From the NCBI GenBank assembly GCA_025964635.1, contig JAOPYP010000672.1:1-6954 (forward strand): DNA of 6,954 nucleotides, given 5' to 3'. Origin of the DNA: Actinomycetes bacterium (GTDB lineage Bacteria > Actinomycetota > Actinomycetes > Streptosporangiales > Streptosporangiaceae). Of this stretch, positions 5,406 to 6,954 are shown piece after piece; the stretch's first letter is position 1, and each line of letters opens with the position of its first letter. A program made the translations under genes and the position numbers. Under the pieces are notes generated by a model, which made no database searches, was not told where the DNA came from, and worked only from the letters and a program-made list of their open reading frames with translations.

Positions 5406-6365
5406 TCAGTGGTCCAGCCGGTACCAGGCGCGGGCCGTGCCGCCCCGGACGGCCGCGCGTTCCGCGGCGGTCAGCCCGTCCAGCACCAGCGCGGCCGCCC
5501 CGGCCACCTCGGCGTAGCTGGCCGCCAGCAGGCACACCGGCCAGTCCGAGCCGAACATGGTCCGGTCCGGGCCGAACTGGGCCAGCACGTACTCCATCAC
5601 CGGGCCCAGCTGCTGCGGCGTCCACGAATCCCAGTCCGCCTCGGTGACCAGCCCGGACAGCTTGACCGCCACGTTCGGCCGGGCGGCCAGCGCCCGCAGG
5701 TCCGCGGCCCAGGCCGCCATATCGCCGGTGCGCTTATCCCCGGTGCTCATATCCCCGGCGGCGATCGGCGGCTTGCCCGCGTGGTCCAGCACGAACCGCA
5801 CCTCCGGCAGCGCGGCCACGGTCTCGGTGACCAGCGGCAGCTGGTGGGGCGAGATGACCAGGTCGTAGGCGAGCCCGGCCGCGGCCACCGCGCGGAGCCC
5901 GTCCCGGACCTGCGGCCGGGCCAGCCAGCCTTTATCGGGTTCTTCCTGGAGCTGGTGGCGGACCGCCACGAGGGCCTGGCCGCCGGGCCCAGCCTGGGCC
6001 GCGCGCAGCTGGCCGGCCGCGTCCGGGCGGGACAGGTCCGCCCAGCCGACCACCCCGGCGATCAGCGGCTGCGCTGCGGCCAGGGCCAGCAGCTCCCGGG
6101 TCTCCGCGGCACTGGCCACGGTCTGCACGACGATGACCCCGTCCTGCCCGGCCGCGCTCAGGTCCGGGGCCACGTCATCCAGCCCGAACGATCGCTGCAA
6201 CGCCGGCAGGCCGTCTGTCCACGGCTGCGGCCGCACGGCCAGATCCCACACGTGCACGTGCGCGTCGAGGGCAGGCGCGGGATCCCGCCTGGCCGAGGTC
6301 AGGCTGGCTGATCCTGCGTCGGCCGGGCCGGCGCTGACCGGCTCCGGGCCGGTCGGCGTGCTCAC
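5406..6365 (-). CDS. Amidohydrolase_2 family (COG3618) lactonase, probable L-fuconolactonase
   Basis: 319 residues from GTG 6365 (minus strand); its first bases overlap the SDR stop (GTGA), so translation is probably coupled. The amidohydrolase TIM barrel begins at DAHVHVWD (His36, His38). It continues with GVIVVQT, the GVVGWADL strand, VAVRHQLQEEPDKGW (His137), SPHQLP (His174), VLDHAGKPP (His195) and FGSDWPVC (Asp274). These are the motifs of COG3618 lactonases such as L-fucono-1,5-lactonase and L-rhamnonolactonase, which hydrolyse sugar lactones to aldonic acids in the cytoplasm. Placement between an SDR and an L-fucose-dehydrogenase-like reductase favours L-fuconolactone. Two oddities are a 33-residue Ala/Pro/Ser-rich N-terminal lead with no alternative start, and a 15-bp tandem repeat coding for GDMSTGDKRTGDM near residues 204-218. 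Other sugar lactones remain possible. Confidence 0.85.
   Translation of the reverse strand: MSTPTGPEPVSAGPADAGSASLTSARRDPAPALDAHVHVWDLAVRPQPWTDGLPALQRSFGLDDVAPDLSAAGQDGVIVVQTVASAAETRELLALAAAQPLIAGVVGWADLSRPDAAGQLRAAQAGPGGQALVAVRHQLQEEPDKGWLARPQVRDGLRAVAAAGLAYDLVISPHQLPLVTETVAALPEVRFVLDHAGKPPIAAGDMSTGDKRTGDMAAWAADLRALAARPNVAVKLSGLVTEADWDSWTPQQLGPVMEYVLAQFGPDRTMFGSDWPVCLLAASYAEVAGAAALVLDGLTAAERAAVRGGTARAWYRLDH
5712..5756 (-). repeat. Three tandem 15-bp units inside the lactonase gene
   Basis: On the plus strand the units are GGCCGCCATATCGCC, GGTGCGCTTATCCCC and GGTGCTCATATCCCC, read in frame as GDMST, GDKRT and GDMAA. The last two plus-strand units differ at two bases; the first is more diverged. 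The GATATG and GATAAG codons are noticeably more AT-rich than the surrounding sequence. The repeat adds a polar loop just after the VLDHAGKPPI strand. Confidence 0.75.
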
Positions 6366-6954
6366 GTCCGGGGACGCAGGCGCAGTCCGGCCATCCCGCC
6401 GTCCACCGCCAGCTCGGTGCCGGTGGTCGACCCGGCCGCGGGTGAAGCCAGGTAGACCACCGCGGCCGCCACCTCCTCCGCGTATACCAGCCGGCCGTGC
6501 GGCTGCCGCGCTTCCAGCGCGGCCCGCTCGGCGGACGGGTCGGGCGCCACGTCGAGCAGCCGGGCGACCCAGGGAGTGTCGGCCGTGCCGGGGTTCACGG
6601 CGTTGACCCGGATGCTGTCAGCCATCCCGTCGGCCGCCATGGCCCGGTCCAGCGCGGCGACCGCGCCTTTGCTGGCCGAGTAGACGGCCCGGCCGGGCAG
6701 CCCGGCGGTGGCCGCGATCGAGGCCGTGTTGATCACGGCCGCCTGATCCGACTCGCGCAGGTACGGCCAGGCGGCGCGGGACACCCGGGCGGTGCCGGTC
6801 ACGTTCACGTCCAGCACTCGCTGCCACTCCTCGTCGGTGCTGTCGGCCACGCTGCCCTGGGCGCCGGTACCGGCGTTGTTGACCAGCAGGTCCAGGCCGC
6901 CGAGCCGGCTCGCGGCGGCGTCCACGGCGGCCCGCACCGCGGCGTCGTCGGTGA
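6362..6954 (-). CDS. Short-chain dehydrogenase/reductase, probable 2-keto-3-deoxy-L-fuconate dehydrogenase (5' end outside window)
   Basis: The frame is open through the right edge, giving about 197 residues; the GTG at 6937 is an internal valine, not the start. The first visible residues (TDDAAVRAAVDAA) and then LDLLVNNAG place the cut after the nucleotide-binding Gly motif, which is not seen. The catalytic Ser lies in VINTASIAAT, and Tyr and Lys in YSASK (codons 6680-6682 and 6668-6670). NPGTADTPW and the C-terminal TELAVDGGMAGLRLRP follow. It is a classical NAD(P)-dependent oxidoreductase. The GGMAGLRLRP ending is one I associate with SDRs of L-fuconate/L-rhamnonate pathways, which oxidise 2-keto-3-deoxy-L-fuconate to the 2,4-diketo acid. 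It overlaps the lactonase start by four bases. Another sugar dehydrogenase role is possible. Confidence 0.83.
   Translation of the reverse strand, partial: TDDAAVRAAVDAAASRLGGLDLLVNNAGTGAQGSVADSTDEEWQRVLDVNVTGTARVSRAAWPYLRESDQAAVINTASIAATAGLPGRAVYSASKGAVAALDRAMAADGMADSIRVNAVNPGTADTPWVARLLDVAPDPSAERAALEARQPHGRLVYAEEVAAAVVYLASPAAGSTTGTELAVDGGMAGLRLRPRT

Noticed and set aside
5250..6311. Long plus-strand frame (353 codons) opposite the lactonase
   Set aside because: Arg/Gly/Gln-rich shadow of the COG3618 gene; it spans the gap between two real minus-strand genes and has no domain.

Overview
The window is uniformly very GC-rich, with strong G/C preference at third codon positions, GTG starts and short purine-rich ribosome binding sites. 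It encodes a NarL-type kinase/regulator pair and an oxidative sugar pathway. This fits a high-GC actinomycete chromosome; genus and species cannot be told from the sequence. I see no tRNA, rRNA, insertion sequence, integrase, CRISPR array or sign of recent transfer. Coding density is high, and the only stretch over 300 bases without a gene is the spacer at 1636-1957.

Layout. (1) Bases 1-1227, plus strand: the 3' end of an amidase-signature gene, then three bases later a zinc-dependent deacylase of the succinylglutamate desuccinylase/aspartoacylase family. These probably act together on N-acylated or amidated small molecules. (2) Bases 1234-1635, minus strand: a small VOC (glyoxalase-fold) protein, convergent with the deacylase. 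(3) Bases 1636-1957: a spacer between divergent genes. Close to the kinase start it holds two imperfect GC-rich palindromes that look like operators. (4) Bases 1958-4350, plus strand: an unusual multi-pass sensor histidine kinase whose membrane region contains a duplicated module, overlapping by 37 bases a LuxR/NarL-type response regulator. (5) Bases 4403-6954, minus strand: an operon read right to left. It comprises an SDR dehydrogenase (5' end beyond the window), a COG3618 lactonase-type amidohydrolase and an aldo/keto reductase.

The three minus-strand genes together match the non-phosphorylating L-fucose route: L-fucose dehydrogenase (AKR), L-fuconolactonase (amidohydrolase) and 2-keto-3-deoxy-L-fuconate dehydrogenase (SDR). 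The missing L-fuconate dehydratase and final diketo-acid hydrolase would be expected just beyond the right edge.

Most of the window is ordinary actinobacterial metabolism. The parts that deserve a second look are the duplicated-module sensor kinase with its uncharacterised Gly/Pro-rich loop, the paired palindromes in front of it, and two small tandem repeats: a 15-bp in-frame repeat in the lactonase and a 17-bp repeat across the regulator's stop codon. No clear new system is evident.
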